36,124 nt of DNA, taken from Mariaggregatimicrobium sp964498785. GTDB lineage: Bacteria; Zhuqueibacterota; Zhuqueibacteria; Thermofontimicrobiales; Thiofontviventaceae. Made by a program: the position numbers and the translations under genes. Below are positions 1 to 9,652 of this stretch, piece after piece. Below the pieces are notes generated by a model. That model ran no database searches. It saw only the letters and a program-made list of their open reading frames with translations, and had not been told where the DNA came from. Positions within the stretch are counted from its first letter, which is position 1. Each line of letters begins with the position of its first letter. The DNA is taken from positions 1 to 36,124 of the forward strand of contig CAZCJL010000065.1 of NCBI GenBank assembly GCA_964498785.1, read 5' to 3'.

Positions 1-8
1 GAATCTGT

Positions 9-254
9 TTAAATACGACATAGAGGCAAGCGCCCATATCTACCATAAAATATTGCGAAGATACTTTTTTTCGATTTTTTCCCGGCATCCTTTAATTTTG
101 CAATATTATTTTTTAAATCATCACTGGTTTTTTTAAAAACGAAAGCGATAGTATCATTTTTTACAGTTGATTCAGTTGTCTGCGCAGAGATTTCATTACT
201 AAACGATGATAGTATGATTAAAACGCTCATTATTAGTATCTTCGAACTTTTCAT
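9..254 (-). CDS. Small exported protein, unknown function
   Basis: An 81-residue protein with a clear N-terminal signal peptide: a KSSK basic start, a hydrophobic ILIMSVLIILSSF core and a likely cleavage after ISA-Q. The mature part is only about 57 residues, lysine rich in the middle, and ends in YGRYGRLPLCRI. The ATG at 254 is preferred over an adjacent TTG at 257 because GAGGA lies just upstream on the minus strand. The signal peptide and ribosome site make a real gene likely. No family is recognised. The unusual end, running from a polar helix into a short Gly/Arg/Cys tail, could mean a frameshifted remnant of a longer protein, but no continuation can be seen because the window ends. Confidence 0.55.
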   Translation of the reverse strand: MKSSKILIMSVLIILSSFSNEISAQTTESTVKNDTIAFVFKKTSDDLKNNIAKLKDAGKKSKKSIFAIFYGRYGRLPLCRI

Positions 255-427
255 CAAATCCTCACTACCTGTATCCGTGTTTATTGAAAATACATGCCAA
301 AGACATTTCTTTTAATTTACTAAATTGCAATCAAAAAACAAACTTAAAAATTGATGTTTTTATCTAACGTGAAGAGCATAGAGTGCAAAGGATCGCAGAA
401 ATTTTCATCTTCAATTATCTTTTTTTA

Positions 428-456
428 TTGACATTTATTCAATTAAATATTACATT
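428..456 (+). promoter_or_regulatory. Sigma-70-like promoter candidate for the restriction-modification gene
   Basis: A perfect TTGACA (428-433) is followed after 17 bases by TACATT (451-456), in an AT-rich intergenic region about 100 bases before the GTG start at 553. The same TTGACA-N17-TA pattern occurs before two other large genes in this window, which strengthens the call. There is no experimental support. Confidence 0.45.
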
Positions 457-552
457 CATTTTATTCACAACCCTTTCGTTTCACGTGCATATAAATATCT
501 GTTTGGAAGAACTGAAAAAATGTCTGATTTTTCTATAGAAGGAACCTGATTC

Positions 553-3500
553 GTGGAAAAGTTATTAGAGCAATATCTCAAGAATCTCACTGATACTTCA
601 AAACACGGCGACGCCCGGGAAGAAAGTTATTACAAACATCTTGATGAGTTGATTAAGCAGTATGCAGCAATTCAGAATATCAAGAAAGTAGATGTGACTG
701 TTCTTCCGAAAAAAACTGAAGCAGGAAATCCCGACTTTAGAATATGGGATGGCACAAACCATATAACCGGCTACATCGAAGCAAAGGCGCCATTCGTCAC
801 CAATCTTGATTATATTGAAGGGACGGAACAAATTGAACGCTATTTTTCCACGTTCCCAAATGTTATTCTCACCAATTTTTATGAATTTCGGCTTTACAGA
901 GATGGGCAGCGTGTTGTACAGGCAATGATCGGAAGACCGGTAATTGCAAAAAAATTACAAAGCACGCCGCCATTGGAGAACATCGAAAAATTTAAAGAGC
1001 TTTTTGATCTCTTCTTTTCTTTTTCTCTGCCAAAAGTCCAAACGCCGCGTACTCTGGCAATTGAATTAGCTAAACGCACACGATTCCTGCGTGATGAAGT
1101 GATCGCGGTCGAATTGGAAGAGAACGGCGGCAAAGGTTATAGACAAATCAATGGTTTTTATGAAGCATTTAAAAAATATTTGCTCGCGAACTTAACCGAA
1201 AAACAATTCGCCGATCTGTACGCCCAAACGTTAACTTATGGTCTGTTCGCCGCCAGAACCAGAGTCCCGCAGGGTCGGGAGGAATTTAATCGTGAGGTGG
1301 CGTTTAAATATATTCCGCAAACCATTGGCATTTTACGTGATGTGTTTCGCTTTATCTCGTTGGAAGATCCGCCAAAATCCCTGCAAATTATTGTTGATGA
1401 CATCGCTGAAATTTTGAACGTTGCAGCCGTGAATAAAATTCTGCACGAATATCACCGCACCGGAAAGGGGCGAGACCCGATTATCCATTTCTATGAAACA
1501 TTTCTGGCAACTTACGACCCGGACGTCCGGGAACGTCGCGGTGTTTATTATACGCCTGAAGCCGTTGTTGGCTACATCGTTCGTTCCATTCATTCTGTTT
1601 TAAAATCGCATTTTAGTCTGGCGGATGGACTCGCCAGTGAAGAAGTAAAACTGCTCGATCCCGCAGGCGGCACATTAACATTCCCGGCGGAAGCCATTCG
1701 GGTGGCATCCGATGAATTTAAAGAAAATTACGGCACCGGTGGTTTGCATCGCTGGATTCAAAAACACATTCTGGCAAATTTTCATTCGTTTGAATTGATG
1801 ATGGCGCCATACACTATCGGGCATTTAAAAATCGGTTTTATCTTTGACGAATTAGGATACAAAATGGCTGATGACGAGCGCTTTAAACTATACCTGACCA
1901 ACACGCTGGAAATGGAAGATATCGAACAGATCGCTATCCCTGGAATTTCATCTTTGAGTGAAGAGAGCCGTATGGCCGGCAAGGTAAAAAAGGAACAGCC
2001 AGTGTTGGTTATTTTAGGCAATCCCCCATATAGCGGTCATTCGGCGAATATCAATGAATGGACTGAACGCCTGCTGAAAGAAGATATCGACGGTACGCAG
2101 AGTTATTACCAGGTGGATAACAAACCGCTCGGAGAAAAAAATCCGAAATGGCTGCAGGATGATTATGTAAAATTCCTTCGGTTTGCCCAATGGAAAATTC
2201 AGACATCCGGTCACGGCATTGTGGGAATGATTACGAATCATAGTTATCTGGATAATCCCACATTTCGGGGGATGCGCCAGAGTTTAATGAAAACCTTTGA
2301 TGAAATTTATATTCTTGATCTGCATGGCAATACTTTGAAAAAGGAAATTACGCCCGAGGGCGAAAAAGATGAAAATGTATTTGATATTCGTCAGGGGGTG
2401 GCGATAGTACTTTTCATCAGAAATAAGAGGCAAAAAAAGTCTGACGTTTATCATACGGATTTGTATGGTCTGCGCTCTGAGAAATATGAATGGCTGGATC
2501 GACATGATTTCTCAAAAAATAATTATACCAAAATACAACCGCAAAGCCCCTATTATTTTTTCGTGAAACGGGATACTGAAAAAATTAAACGATATCTGGA
2601 ATGGAAAAAAATTAATGAGATTTTTCCGGTCAATAGTGTCGGCATCGTGACGGCGCGGGATAAATTGACAATTCAATATATAAAACACGAGATGTGGACG
2701 ACGGTTCTGAACTTTTCCGGCATGGACACAGAGCTTGCCCGACAGGCGTATGATCTTGGTGCAGATGCCAGGGACTGGAAAGTTGCTTTTGCTCAAAAAG
2801 ATTTGAAAGAGAGCGGACCTGATCGGGATAAAATTCAGGAAATACTTTATCGCCCGTTTGACGTCCGTTATACATACTATACGGGAAAAAGCAGTGGCTT
2901 TCAATGCAGACCCCGTCCCGAAGTTATGCGGCATTTGCTAAAGAAGAATAATATTGCCTTGATATTTGGCAGGCAGGTGAAGGCAAGCAGAGAATGGCGC
3001 CACTGTTTTATATCAAATTTGATAATTGAAAGCACTTTAATTTCTAACAGGACAAGTGAAATCTCTTATATTTGCCCGCTATTCATTTATCCTGATAAAG
3101 AAAAAAAGCAGCGGTCTGGCAGCACAATGATGATGGTTTTTGACGAAACAGAGAGTTATGGTAAAAAGCCGAATATTTCGCCCATTGTTTTTGAAAAATT
3201 GGAGAGCGCTTTCGGGAAAAGACCAACCCCTGAGGATATATTCTATTATATTTATGCGATATTTTATAGCAACGTTTATCGGGAAACTTACACGGAATTT
3301 TTAAAGATTGATTTTCCGCGTGTGCCGTTTACTGCCGATTATGAACTGTTCCAAAAAATGAGTGAGCTTGGCAAAGAACTGGCAGAACTGCATCTTCTGA
3401 AAAATCCGGCGCTTCATCGTCTCATTGCCAAATACCAGGGCCGCGGTGCAAATGACCGGATTGAAAAGGTCAGCTACGATGAAAATGAAGAGCGTGTTTA

Positions 3501-3726
3501 TATTAACAAAGAAAAGTATTTTGAAGGAATCGCACCGCAGGTTTGGGATTATCAGATTGGTGGTTATCAGGTTTTACATAAATATCTGAAAGACCGCAAA
3601 GGCAGAAACATGGACGAAGCGCTGCGGTATTGTCGCATTGTTTCAGCATTGACCAAAACGATTGAGATACAGAAGAAGATAGACAAAATATATCCTGAAG
3701 CAGAGAAGGAGCTTGTTCTTTTTTAG
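553..3726 (+). CDS. Type ISP/IIG-like restriction-modification enzyme (nuclease-methyltransferase fusion)
   Basis: Single-chain restriction enzyme and DNA adenine methyltransferase, 1057 residues. The N-terminal nuclease has the PD-(D/E)XK pattern: P60-D61 in NPDFRIW, then E76-A77-K78 in GYIEAKAP, followed by LTNFYEFRLY. A helical connector leads to a gamma-type N6-adenine methyltransferase with motif I DPAGGTLTF (from D369) and catalytic motif IV NPPY at 490-493. The C-terminal roughly 450 residues are the expected target-recognition region. No helicase motifs are seen, so it is shorter than the translocating LlaBIII-type ISP enzymes. The start is a GTG with AGAAGGA about 8 bases upstream. 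No separate specificity or methylase gene is adjacent, as expected for a self-contained enzyme. Motif I has Gly and Leu where DPACGTGTF is common. The family call is secure; the recognition sequence cannot be read. Confidence 0.9.
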   Translation: MEKLLEQYLKNLTDTSKHGDAREESYYKHLDELIKQYAAIQNIKKVDVTVLPKKTEAGNPDFRIWDGTNHITGYIEAKAPFVTNLDYIEGTEQIERYFSTFPNVILTNFYEFRLYRDGQRVVQAMIGRPVIAKKLQSTPPLENIEKFKELFDLFFSFSLPKVQTPRTLAIELAKRTRFLRDEVIAVELEENGGKGYRQINGFYEAFKKYLLANLTEKQFADLYAQTLTYGLFAARTRVPQGREEFNREVAFKYIPQTIGILRDVFRFISLEDPPKSLQIIVDDIAEILNVAAVNKILHEYHRTGKGRDPIIHFYETFLATYDPDVRERRGVYYTPEAVVGYIVRSIHSVLKSHFSLADGLASEEVKLLDPAGGTLTFPAEAIRVASDEFKENYGTGGLHRWIQKHILANFHSFELMMAPYTIGHLKIGFIFDELGYKMADDERFKLYLTNTLEMEDIEQIAIPGISSLSEESRMAGKVKKEQPVLVILGNPPYSGHSANINEWTERLLKEDIDGTQSYYQVDNKPLGEKNPKWLQDDYVKFLRFAQWKIQTSGHGIVGMITNHSYLDNPTFRGMRQSLMKTFDEIYILDLHGNTLKKEITPEGEKDENVFDIRQGVAIVLFIRNKRQKKSDVYHTDLYGLRSEKYEWLDRHDFSKNNYTKIQPQSPYYFFVKRDTEKIKRYLEWKKINEIFPVNSVGIVTARDKLTIQYIKHEMWTTVLNFSGMDTELARQAYDLGADARDWKVAFAQKDLKESGPDRDKIQEILYRPFDVRYTYYTGKSSGFQCRPRPEVMRHLLKKNNIALIFGRQVKASREWRHCFISNLIIESTLISNRTSEISYICPLFIYPDKEKKQRSGSTMMMVFDETESYGKKPNISPIVFEKLESAFGKRPTPEDIFYYIYAIFYSNVYRETYTEFLKIDFPRVPFTADYELFQKMSELGKELAELHLLKNPALHRLIAKYQGRGANDRIEKVSYDENEERVYINKEKYFEGIAPQVWDYQIGGYQVLHKYLKDRKGRNMDEALRYCRIVSALTKTIEIQKKIDKIYPEAEKELVLF

Positions 3727-3758
3727 ACAGGAAACATTTCAATCCAATTAAAGAGTCG

Positions 3759-3792
3759 AAAGCGCATTTTATGTGTGATCAGTCGCTTTTTT
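3759..3792 (+). terminator. Weak terminator-like hairpin after the restriction-modification gene
   Basis: AAAGCG (3759-3764) pairs with CGCTTT (3784-3789) across a 19-base loop and the right arm runs into a T6 tract (3787-3792). It sits 30 bases after the stop at 3726 and overlaps the end of the convergent minus-strand gene, so it could stop transcripts from the left. The short stem and long loop keep confidence low. Confidence 0.3.
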
Positions 3793-4038
3793 CCCGATGA
3801 GTAAATATGCTTTTCCACCACTGCTGATTTCCCTTGTGCGGTTCGATATAATCCAGAAATGGGTTCCAGCTAAATTCATCAGTTTCCAAAATAACCTGGT
3901 TAAATCCACATTTTTGTCCTGGTTCAAATCCTCAAGACCATTAAACACGCTAACGACCTCGTGGGGTAACCTGTTCCCGCGCCAATCTTTTAGAATGCTT
4001 ATATACGGTTTCAACTTTTCTTGTTCAGTTTTAGTCAT
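3769..4038 (-). CDS. Small hypothetical protein convergent with the restriction-modification gene
   Basis: An 89-residue soluble protein, rich in Lys, Asp and Glu with amphipathic helices (EKLKPYISILKDW, LEDLNQDKNVDLTRLFWKL). There is no signal peptide or membrane segment. It starts at an ATG at 4038 with only a weak purine stretch upstream. The overlapping plus-strand frame (3797-4072) gives a Phe/Ser-rich protein of less natural composition, so the minus strand is preferred. No family is recognised. Its 3-prime end faces the restriction-modification gene 42 bases away, but nothing shows a functional link. Confidence 0.45.
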   Translation of the reverse strand: MTKTEQEKLKPYISILKDWRGNRLPHEVVSVFNGLEDLNQDKNVDLTRLFWKLMNLAGTHFWIISNRTREISSGGKAYLLIGKKATDHT

Positions 4039-4432
4039 CTATTTCAACACTTCTGAAGTTAAAAATATTTGATTACTTATTCTGAGAAAATTTTTAAGCA
4101 GATAATGTGAGACGTAACAGTACTCGCTCACTCTCCAAAAAATGACTTGACATTTTCATAAAAATTAGTTATATATTACTAAATTGACAAATTACGAAAT
4201 AACTACAATTTTTAAAATGTTTTCGTATTTATTTTCTTTCAACGGCTAACAAGATCAAAAAATCACAAATGTTCAAGGGGAGTATCTTCAACTGATTTCG
4301 TCCCTGATTCGTTTGCCACAGCATTCACACCTGACGGTTTTCCTCGCATTATTTAATGCCCTCTTGATTTTACTTCCTATATACTTCTTTGGATTAATTA
4401 TGAATATGCTTTGTATTGCAAAAATTAATTCC
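4039..4432. other. Intergenic leader region before the propeller gene
   Basis: About 390 AT-rich bases. It holds a good promoter candidate (4147-4175) and an AGGGGAG (4276-4282) that resembles a ribosome site but is not followed by a conventional start at normal spacing. In-frame CTG at 4292 and TTG at 4313 exist. No RNA gene was recognised. Confidence 0.4.
4147..4175 (+). promoter_or_regulatory. Sigma-70-like promoter candidate for the propeller gene
   Basis: TTGACA (4147-4152), exactly 17 bases, then TATATA (4170-4175). This is the best -35/-10 match in the window. It lies 260 bases before the preferred ATG at 4433 and about 115 bases before the AGGGGAG motif, implying a long leader. Confidence 0.5.
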
Positions 4433-7400
4433 ATGGATCGTACCAGCTTTATCCTGCTATGGATGGTGTTGCTCGGCCTGCAATCTACAGCGATCAGTCA
4501 ACAAGTGACGGTTTACACAGTCAGCAACGGGTTGTCGCATGACAACATCCTCTCGATTTTGGAAGATAATTCCGGCAATATCTGGTTTGGAACTGAAAGC
4601 GGCCTTACAAAATGGGACACTGTATCGAACACATTAGAAGAATACAGTTCCGAAAACAGTCCTCTGAAAAATAAAAAAATCAATGCGATTGTGCAGGATA
4701 ATGAGAATCAATACTGGTTTGGGACCGATGACGGCCTTTATAAATTCGATATTTTCTCCTGGAAAGATTATAAATACGAAGATATGCCATCTAAAATTCG
4801 TGCGAGGGAAATCAGTTGTCTGTTCATTGATTCACGGCAAAATCTCTGGATTGGCACTGCCGGTGGCGGCGTCACAAAACTTAGCGTGGATGATACCGGG
4901 AAAGAAATCTGGGATCCCTATGATACCGGGAATTCCGGGATTGCGGGAAATTATATTACTGCAATCAATGAAGATCGTACCGGAGCGATTTGGATTGGCA
5001 CGTGCTATTCCGGGATTTGTAAGTTAGACCGCATTCAGAATTGGACCTCGTATTCAGATAATCTTGTGAATTATAAAATAAACGCAATTTACCGGGATAA
5101 ATACGATACTCTATGGATCGGCACATATAATAACGATGGCACAAGCAATGGCGTGGTAAAAACCGTTGATGGCTCTCAATTGATTCCGTGTGAATCCGTT
5201 CCCGCTACAAAATCCATCGTGGCAAGCGCGGATGGTGCGCTTTGGTTTGGAACCGAAAAGGACGGACTTTACAAATGGGATGGCTCCTCGTGCCGTAAGC
5301 AGGAACTTTACGCCCCGGAATGGTCTTCTGTTCCACAAATTAATTCAATGCTCTGGGACCACATCGGTTTTTTATGGCTGGGGACAGATGACGCTGGTCT
5401 TGGTCGGGTGCAATTCAATTGGCAGGTTTATGGCAAGGATGATTTTGGAGTTGAAAAGGATGTTATCATTACCGGAATTGACGGCGATTCGAATGGCAAT
5501 TTATGGATTTCGACGGCTGCTCAGGGAATCACTAAATTTGATGGCAGGTCATTCCGAACTTTTCCGGTGAGTTTCGGACCGGGTTCAAACTATATCCAGT
5601 CGGTTATGGTTGATAACGATGATCTGGTCTGGATTTCCACAAACAATGGCGCGCATTGTTTTGATAGCAAATCGGAAAAATGGATTCTTTCCTATGTTCC
5701 ATCTGATAGTCTACCCGACCAAAGAGTGAAGACAATCATACAGGATCGGCAGGGCAGGTACTGGTTCGGCACAGTTGGTGGAATTGCCCGTTTTGACGGA
5801 GCTTCCTGGAAAATTTTCGATGTAAACACCGGTTTGCCGGATAATCAAATCAATGTTATTTTTGAGGATGAAAATAATCAATTCTGGATTGGCACGACCA
5901 ATGGCGGAGTTTGCACATTGGCAAACGATTCCGTGGTTGCCGTTTATAACGAATCAAATGGATTATCAAACAATAGCGTGGTCGCGATTGTGAAAGATGA
6001 TCGCAATCGATACTGGTTCGGGACCGGTGACGGCGTCTCTGTTCTTGATGATACATCATGGAGTTATTTGAATAAAGATAACGGTGAGTTGACGAATGAT
6101 TTCGTTAAAAGTTTATATAAAGACAGCAGCGCAGAAATTTGGGTCGGGACACAGATGGGTGGATTAGTAAAATTTTCTAAAAATACGTCGGTCGACTATA
6201 GTAAAAATCTGCTTGGCGCGGGAAATATCTATGCGATTTTCGAGGACATTAACAAAACGATCTGGCTGGGGACGTCAATCGGGCTCATTCAATATATCCC
6301 GGATCGCCAACCTCCGGAAACCGAAATTATTTCCCATCCAAAGACGGTGATCGATGTGAGTCCCATTATATTTTCGTTCAACGCCAGTGACGATAAAACG
6401 CCGGCAGATAAACTTCGCTATTCCTGGTCGTTAACTAAAATTCCGGCTGCGGTTTTTCAGAACAACTGGTCCGATTATTCAACAAACGCTTATGCCCAGG
6501 TTTATCCGCATGAGACCGGTATTTATCGCTTTTTAGTGAAGGCAAAGGACGAAAGCGGAAATGAAGACCTGTCCCCTGCTTCTTTTACATTTACTGCGGA
6601 CAAGGTTCCGCCGACAACCGTCATTAATTCCCCGGCAAGTGACGCGATTCTCACCGGCACGGCAGCGATTATCGGCACTGCATTTGATTCGATGTCAATC
6701 ATCAAAGATTTTGAAAAGTACTGGCTGGATTACGCGTTAGGTGAAAATATCGAATTGATCCGGGATTCTGAATGGCAGATTATCGCGGATAGTGTCTATC
6801 AGGAGGTGATCAATGATACGCTGATGAGCTGGGATGTGGACACGCTTTCGGAACATGGCGCCTGCTTCATTCGGCTTTCTGCTACTGATACATTAAACCA
6901 CCTCAGCAAATTCTCGGTAAAAGTAACTCTCGCGGAAAATTTGCAAAATGTCCGGCGGGAACGAGGCGCATCCATGTATGGTACGCACAGTCAAATTCAC
7001 CTGTATATTCCTCCGGGAGCGTTAGACGACGATGTGAATGTGTACTACAGCCCGGTAGATATTTATCAGGATTCAACCATGCAGAAAAAGTATCTGGCCT
7101 ATAAAATCAATCCCGGTTCGATACATCTGAAAAAACCAGCCACGCTTGCTTTTTACTATAATGACGCCAATATTCTGAATATGGATGAATCGAAATTGTC
7201 TGTCAAGCATCTGGAAACATCGGAATTATTGGGCGGTTACATCAAGCCTGCGAATAATGAGATTCGGACCGCGATAAGACAGTTTGGGACATACGTGTTA
7301 GTAGAAGACACGGAAGATGGAAATGGCGACCAGGCGATTTATGATATCGCGTGTCAGCCCCGGATATTTTCTCCCAGCGGCGGTGGATTTGCCCCCAAAA

Positions 7401-7645
7401 CAACGATTTCGTTCAGACTGGATGGTCAATCGAAAATGACAGTAAAAGTGTATAATCTCGCCGGGCGGCTGGTGCGGGTGTTGTGTACCGATAAATTGAT
7501 GGCGCCGGGTTATAATCCCATCGATTGGGATGGCCGGGATTATAACGGCGAAATTTGCCCCAGTGATTTGTACATTGTATCACTGGAGACCGACAAAACG
7601 ATTAAGACAAAAACAGTCATGATTTTGGATAAATCAAATCCGTAA
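4433..7645 (+). CDS. Secreted two-component-regulator-type double beta-propeller protein with Ig, ZU5-like and FlgD-like domains
   Basis: A 1070-residue exported sensor-like protein. Fourteen repeats of the Reg_prop type (NIWFGTESG, QYWFGTDDG, NLWIGTAGG through TIWLGTSIG) cover roughly residues 25-625. This is the number expected for two seven-bladed propellers, as in the periplasmic half of hybrid two-component regulators. After them come Ig-like segments (from PPETEIIS and PPTTVINSP), a ZU5-like stretch with YIPPGAL near residue 860, and a C-terminal FlgD-like domain (MTVKVYNLAGRLVRVL, about 980-1070). No kinase, HTH or membrane anchor follows. The ATG at 4433 gives a classical signal peptide ending near STAIS-QQ. 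Longer starts (TTG 4313, ATG 4400) add a second hydrophobic stretch and cannot be excluded, since none has a good ribosome site. It lacks the QNYPNPFNP signature of the other sorting domains. It is followed after 22 bases by the next gene, so the two are probably cotranscribed. Confidence 0.85.
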   Translation: MDRTSFILLWMVLLGLQSTAISQQVTVYTVSNGLSHDNILSILEDNSGNIWFGTESGLTKWDTVSNTLEEYSSENSPLKNKKINAIVQDNENQYWFGTDDGLYKFDIFSWKDYKYEDMPSKIRAREISCLFIDSRQNLWIGTAGGGVTKLSVDDTGKEIWDPYDTGNSGIAGNYITAINEDRTGAIWIGTCYSGICKLDRIQNWTSYSDNLVNYKINAIYRDKYDTLWIGTYNNDGTSNGVVKTVDGSQLIPCESVPATKSIVASADGALWFGTEKDGLYKWDGSSCRKQELYAPEWSSVPQINSMLWDHIGFLWLGTDDAGLGRVQFNWQVYGKDDFGVEKDVIITGIDGDSNGNLWISTAAQGITKFDGRSFRTFPVSFGPGSNYIQSVMVDNDDLVWISTNNGAHCFDSKSEKWILSYVPSDSLPDQRVKTIIQDRQGRYWFGTVGGIARFDGASWKIFDVNTGLPDNQINVIFEDENNQFWIGTTNGGVCTLANDSVVAVYNESNGLSNNSVVAIVKDDRNRYWFGTGDGVSVLDDTSWSYLNKDNGELTNDFVKSLYKDSSAEIWVGTQMGGLVKFSKNTSVDYSKNLLGAGNIYAIFEDINKTIWLGTSIGLIQYIPDRQPPETEIISHPKTVIDVSPIIFSFNASDDKTPADKLRYSWSLTKIPAAVFQNNWSDYSTNAYAQVYPHETGIYRFLVKAKDESGNEDLSPASFTFTADKVPPTTVINSPASDAILTGTAAIIGTAFDSMSIIKDFEKYWLDYALGENIELIRDSEWQIIADSVYQEVINDTLMSWDVDTLSEHGACFIRLSATDTLNHLSKFSVKVTLAENLQNVRRERGASMYGTHSQIHLYIPPGALDDDVNVYYSPVDIYQDSTMQKKYLAYKINPGSIHLKKPATLAFYYNDANILNMDESKLSVKHLETSELLGGYIKPANNEIRTAIRQFGTYVLVEDTEDGNGDQAIYDIACQPRIFSPSGGGFAPKTTISFRLDGQSKMTVKVYNLAGRLVRVLCTDKLMAPGYNPIDWDGRDYNGEICPSDLYIVSLETDKTIKTKTVMILDKSNP

Positions 7646-7667
7646 AAACAAAAAAGGAGAAAAAGCA

Positions 7668-9569
7668 ATGGCTGATTATACCAAACACAAAACGCTGTGT
7701 GCAATTTTTTGCATCATTTTTTTTGTAGCACTTTTTATTTTCCAAACACTGTTTGCTTTTAATCCGGACACACAGGATTGTTTTTATCTGCCGCTAACTA
7801 CGAATCCCGTCACAATCGACGGGAATGATGATAATACCGAATGGGAGGATGCCAAGAAATTCACTTTTGGAACAGGAGGAAACACCGAAGTGACGGTATA
7901 TGGCAAATATGATAATGATTACGTATATTTCAAATTCGACATCGATGATGAATTTTTTATTGAAACAAAGGACAAGCTCATTATTTGCATCGACCCGCAG
8001 AATGCCGGTGAAGTTACAAATGGAATTATCCTGTTCAGGTATGACATATTAGCCAGTGGAGCGACTTCGTGCTATTCAATGGATCAAACAAACGATTGGA
8101 TGAATGCAGTTTATGATTATATGTCGAGTGCGGTTTATGAAGATGCCAACGGGTGGACGGTTGAACTCGCATTCAATAGAAACGGTCTTAATTTAACCAC
8201 GGATTATTTCGGCCTTTATTTTCGCGTGTTGAATTTTATCGATGAGGCGGATGATTTGCTATTCGAAGCGCATTATTGGCCTACCTCGGCGACTGATGAT
8301 GCGCTTGACGATGACTATGTCCCCCCGGCTGCTGAATGGGCGAACGCTCAATTTTTCACAGATAGCTTACCTACCAGACCGGATATTTATTTCGAATCAA
8401 CAGGTATCAGAGTCCTGCCGGGAAATGACCTCGAGGTCACTTTTGGTATTACCAATGAATTCATAACCACTTACCACAAAAATTATCTCGGCGGCACTTC
8501 CGACGGGACTTTACAAAATGATTATCTAACAGTGAAATACGCGCAATTTGGCGCCGCTTGTTTTTACACGATTGAAACTGTAGAGGCCGATGTGAATGAT
8601 GTGGAAACATCCGGCCAGAAAACAGTTGAAAAATACATTGGCGGTGGTCCCGGCACTGCGGCAGTCACATTGCGTGCGGATTTCTCGTGTAATCTGGATG
8701 CAATTACCAGCAACAATACGCTTGTCCGTAATATGTTATATGTTAGAATTGAAGATGGTCAGACCTTTAAAGTGCCAGTAACCATTGGAAATTGTCCTGA
8801 AGACGGCGAAGTGGCTGACCCGTTTGATTACACCTATTCCGATATTAGCGAGGATTTATACGCGTCCACAATGTTATTAATGCCACAGCAACAATACAAC
8901 GACTCGCTGGAGACAATTTATTTTTATGTCGATCGATCCGGCCTCACCCCCGGAGATAAATCCGGTGATACGGATTGGGATATTACGTTTACTCCCATTG
9001 ATACCGGAGAAAATGTAGTTACACCAATCGCGGATTCCACAAACAGAGATTTTTACAAAATCAGATTGAAACCAGGCGCAGCCACAACTCTGGACATGAA
9101 AATAACGCCGCCGACTTATGTTACACCTTATCGGGAAAAGTCCTCTCTCTATCAATTATACAAGTGGATAAAAGAATATAAATTGATGTCTTCATCAGTT
9201 ATAGACGGAAAGGAAAAGCGATTTACAGAGGTGAGTCAACCCACTGAACATTGGAAGCGATTCTCGACATTGCGGATTAAGGTTTACAAACAACTGAATC
9301 CACTTGTGATTAATCGCAAAGACTACTATCGGGTGGAAACAATTGGATCTTTTGGCGTCTACCTGCTGGTGCTTCTGAAACCGGCGACGTTCTGGCATTA
9401 TGTTATCATTGTATTTTTCATCATTGTGTTGATTGCCGCGACGTATTCCATGTATATAGTATGGAACAAAAGAAAATGGGGCGGCGCCAAAATTGTGACT
9501 GGCATCGTGATGCTGCTGTTTCTCGGAGGGATCTATTATCTGATACGATTGTTGGTAATGATTATTTAA
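7668..9569 (+). CDS. Membrane-anchored CBM9-like extracytoplasmic protein
   Basis: A 633-residue protein with an N-terminal hydrophobic signal (about 11-30) and a beta-sandwich resembling family 9 carbohydrate-binding modules at about 45-225 (VTIDGNDDNTEWEDA, then VYGKYDNDYVYFKFDIDDEF and GWTVELAFNR). A middle beta-rich region follows. Two hydrophobic C-terminal helices (about 575-600 and 608-633) suggest anchoring in the inner membrane with the sandwich outside. AAGGAG precedes the ATG by 9 bases, and the gap to the propeller gene is only 22 bases, so one transcript is likely. CBM9-like folds bind sugars or act as adaptors; a ligand cannot be read here. A role as an accessory to the propeller protein or the barrel protein downstream is inference from order only. 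Confidence 0.75.
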   Translation: MADYTKHKTLCAIFCIIFFVALFIFQTLFAFNPDTQDCFYLPLTTNPVTIDGNDDNTEWEDAKKFTFGTGGNTEVTVYGKYDNDYVYFKFDIDDEFFIETKDKLIICIDPQNAGEVTNGIILFRYDILASGATSCYSMDQTNDWMNAVYDYMSSAVYEDANGWTVELAFNRNGLNLTTDYFGLYFRVLNFIDEADDLLFEAHYWPTSATDDALDDDYVPPAAEWANAQFFTDSLPTRPDIYFESTGIRVLPGNDLEVTFGITNEFITTYHKNYLGGTSDGTLQNDYLTVKYAQFGAACFYTIETVEADVNDVETSGQKTVEKYIGGGPGTAAVTLRADFSCNLDAITSNNTLVRNMLYVRIEDGQTFKVPVTIGNCPEDGEVADPFDYTYSDISEDLYASTMLLMPQQQYNDSLETIYFYVDRSGLTPGDKSGDTDWDITFTPIDTGENVVTPIADSTNRDFYKIRLKPGAATTLDMKITPPTYVTPYREKSSLYQLYKWIKEYKLMSSSVIDGKEKRFTEVSQPTEHWKRFSTLRIKVYKQLNPLVINRKDYYRVETIGSFGVYLLVLLKPATFWHYVIIVFFIIVLIAATYSMYIVWNKRKWGGAKIVTGIVMLLFLGGIYYLIRLLVMII

Positions 9570-9652
9570 GAATAAATATTTTCATGTAATAGCTATTGGA
9601 ACAGGAGGATGTTGACCTCTAACGGTGCTGACATCCCCCTGGTTTCGCCGCT

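Noticed and set aside
2512..2934. Minus-strand 140-residue frame inside the restriction-modification gene
   Set aside because: Lies wholly within a confident coding region, with an unnatural Phe/Ile/Arg-rich composition; a shadow frame.
3797..4072. Plus-strand 91-residue frame opposite the small gene at 3769-4038
   Set aside because: Composition rich in Phe and Ser without a clear ribosome site; the opposite strand gives a more natural soluble protein.
4313..4432. Extended TTG start for the propeller protein
   Set aside because: It adds a second hydrophobic stretch before a complete signal peptide and has no properly spaced ribosome site; kept only as an alternative.
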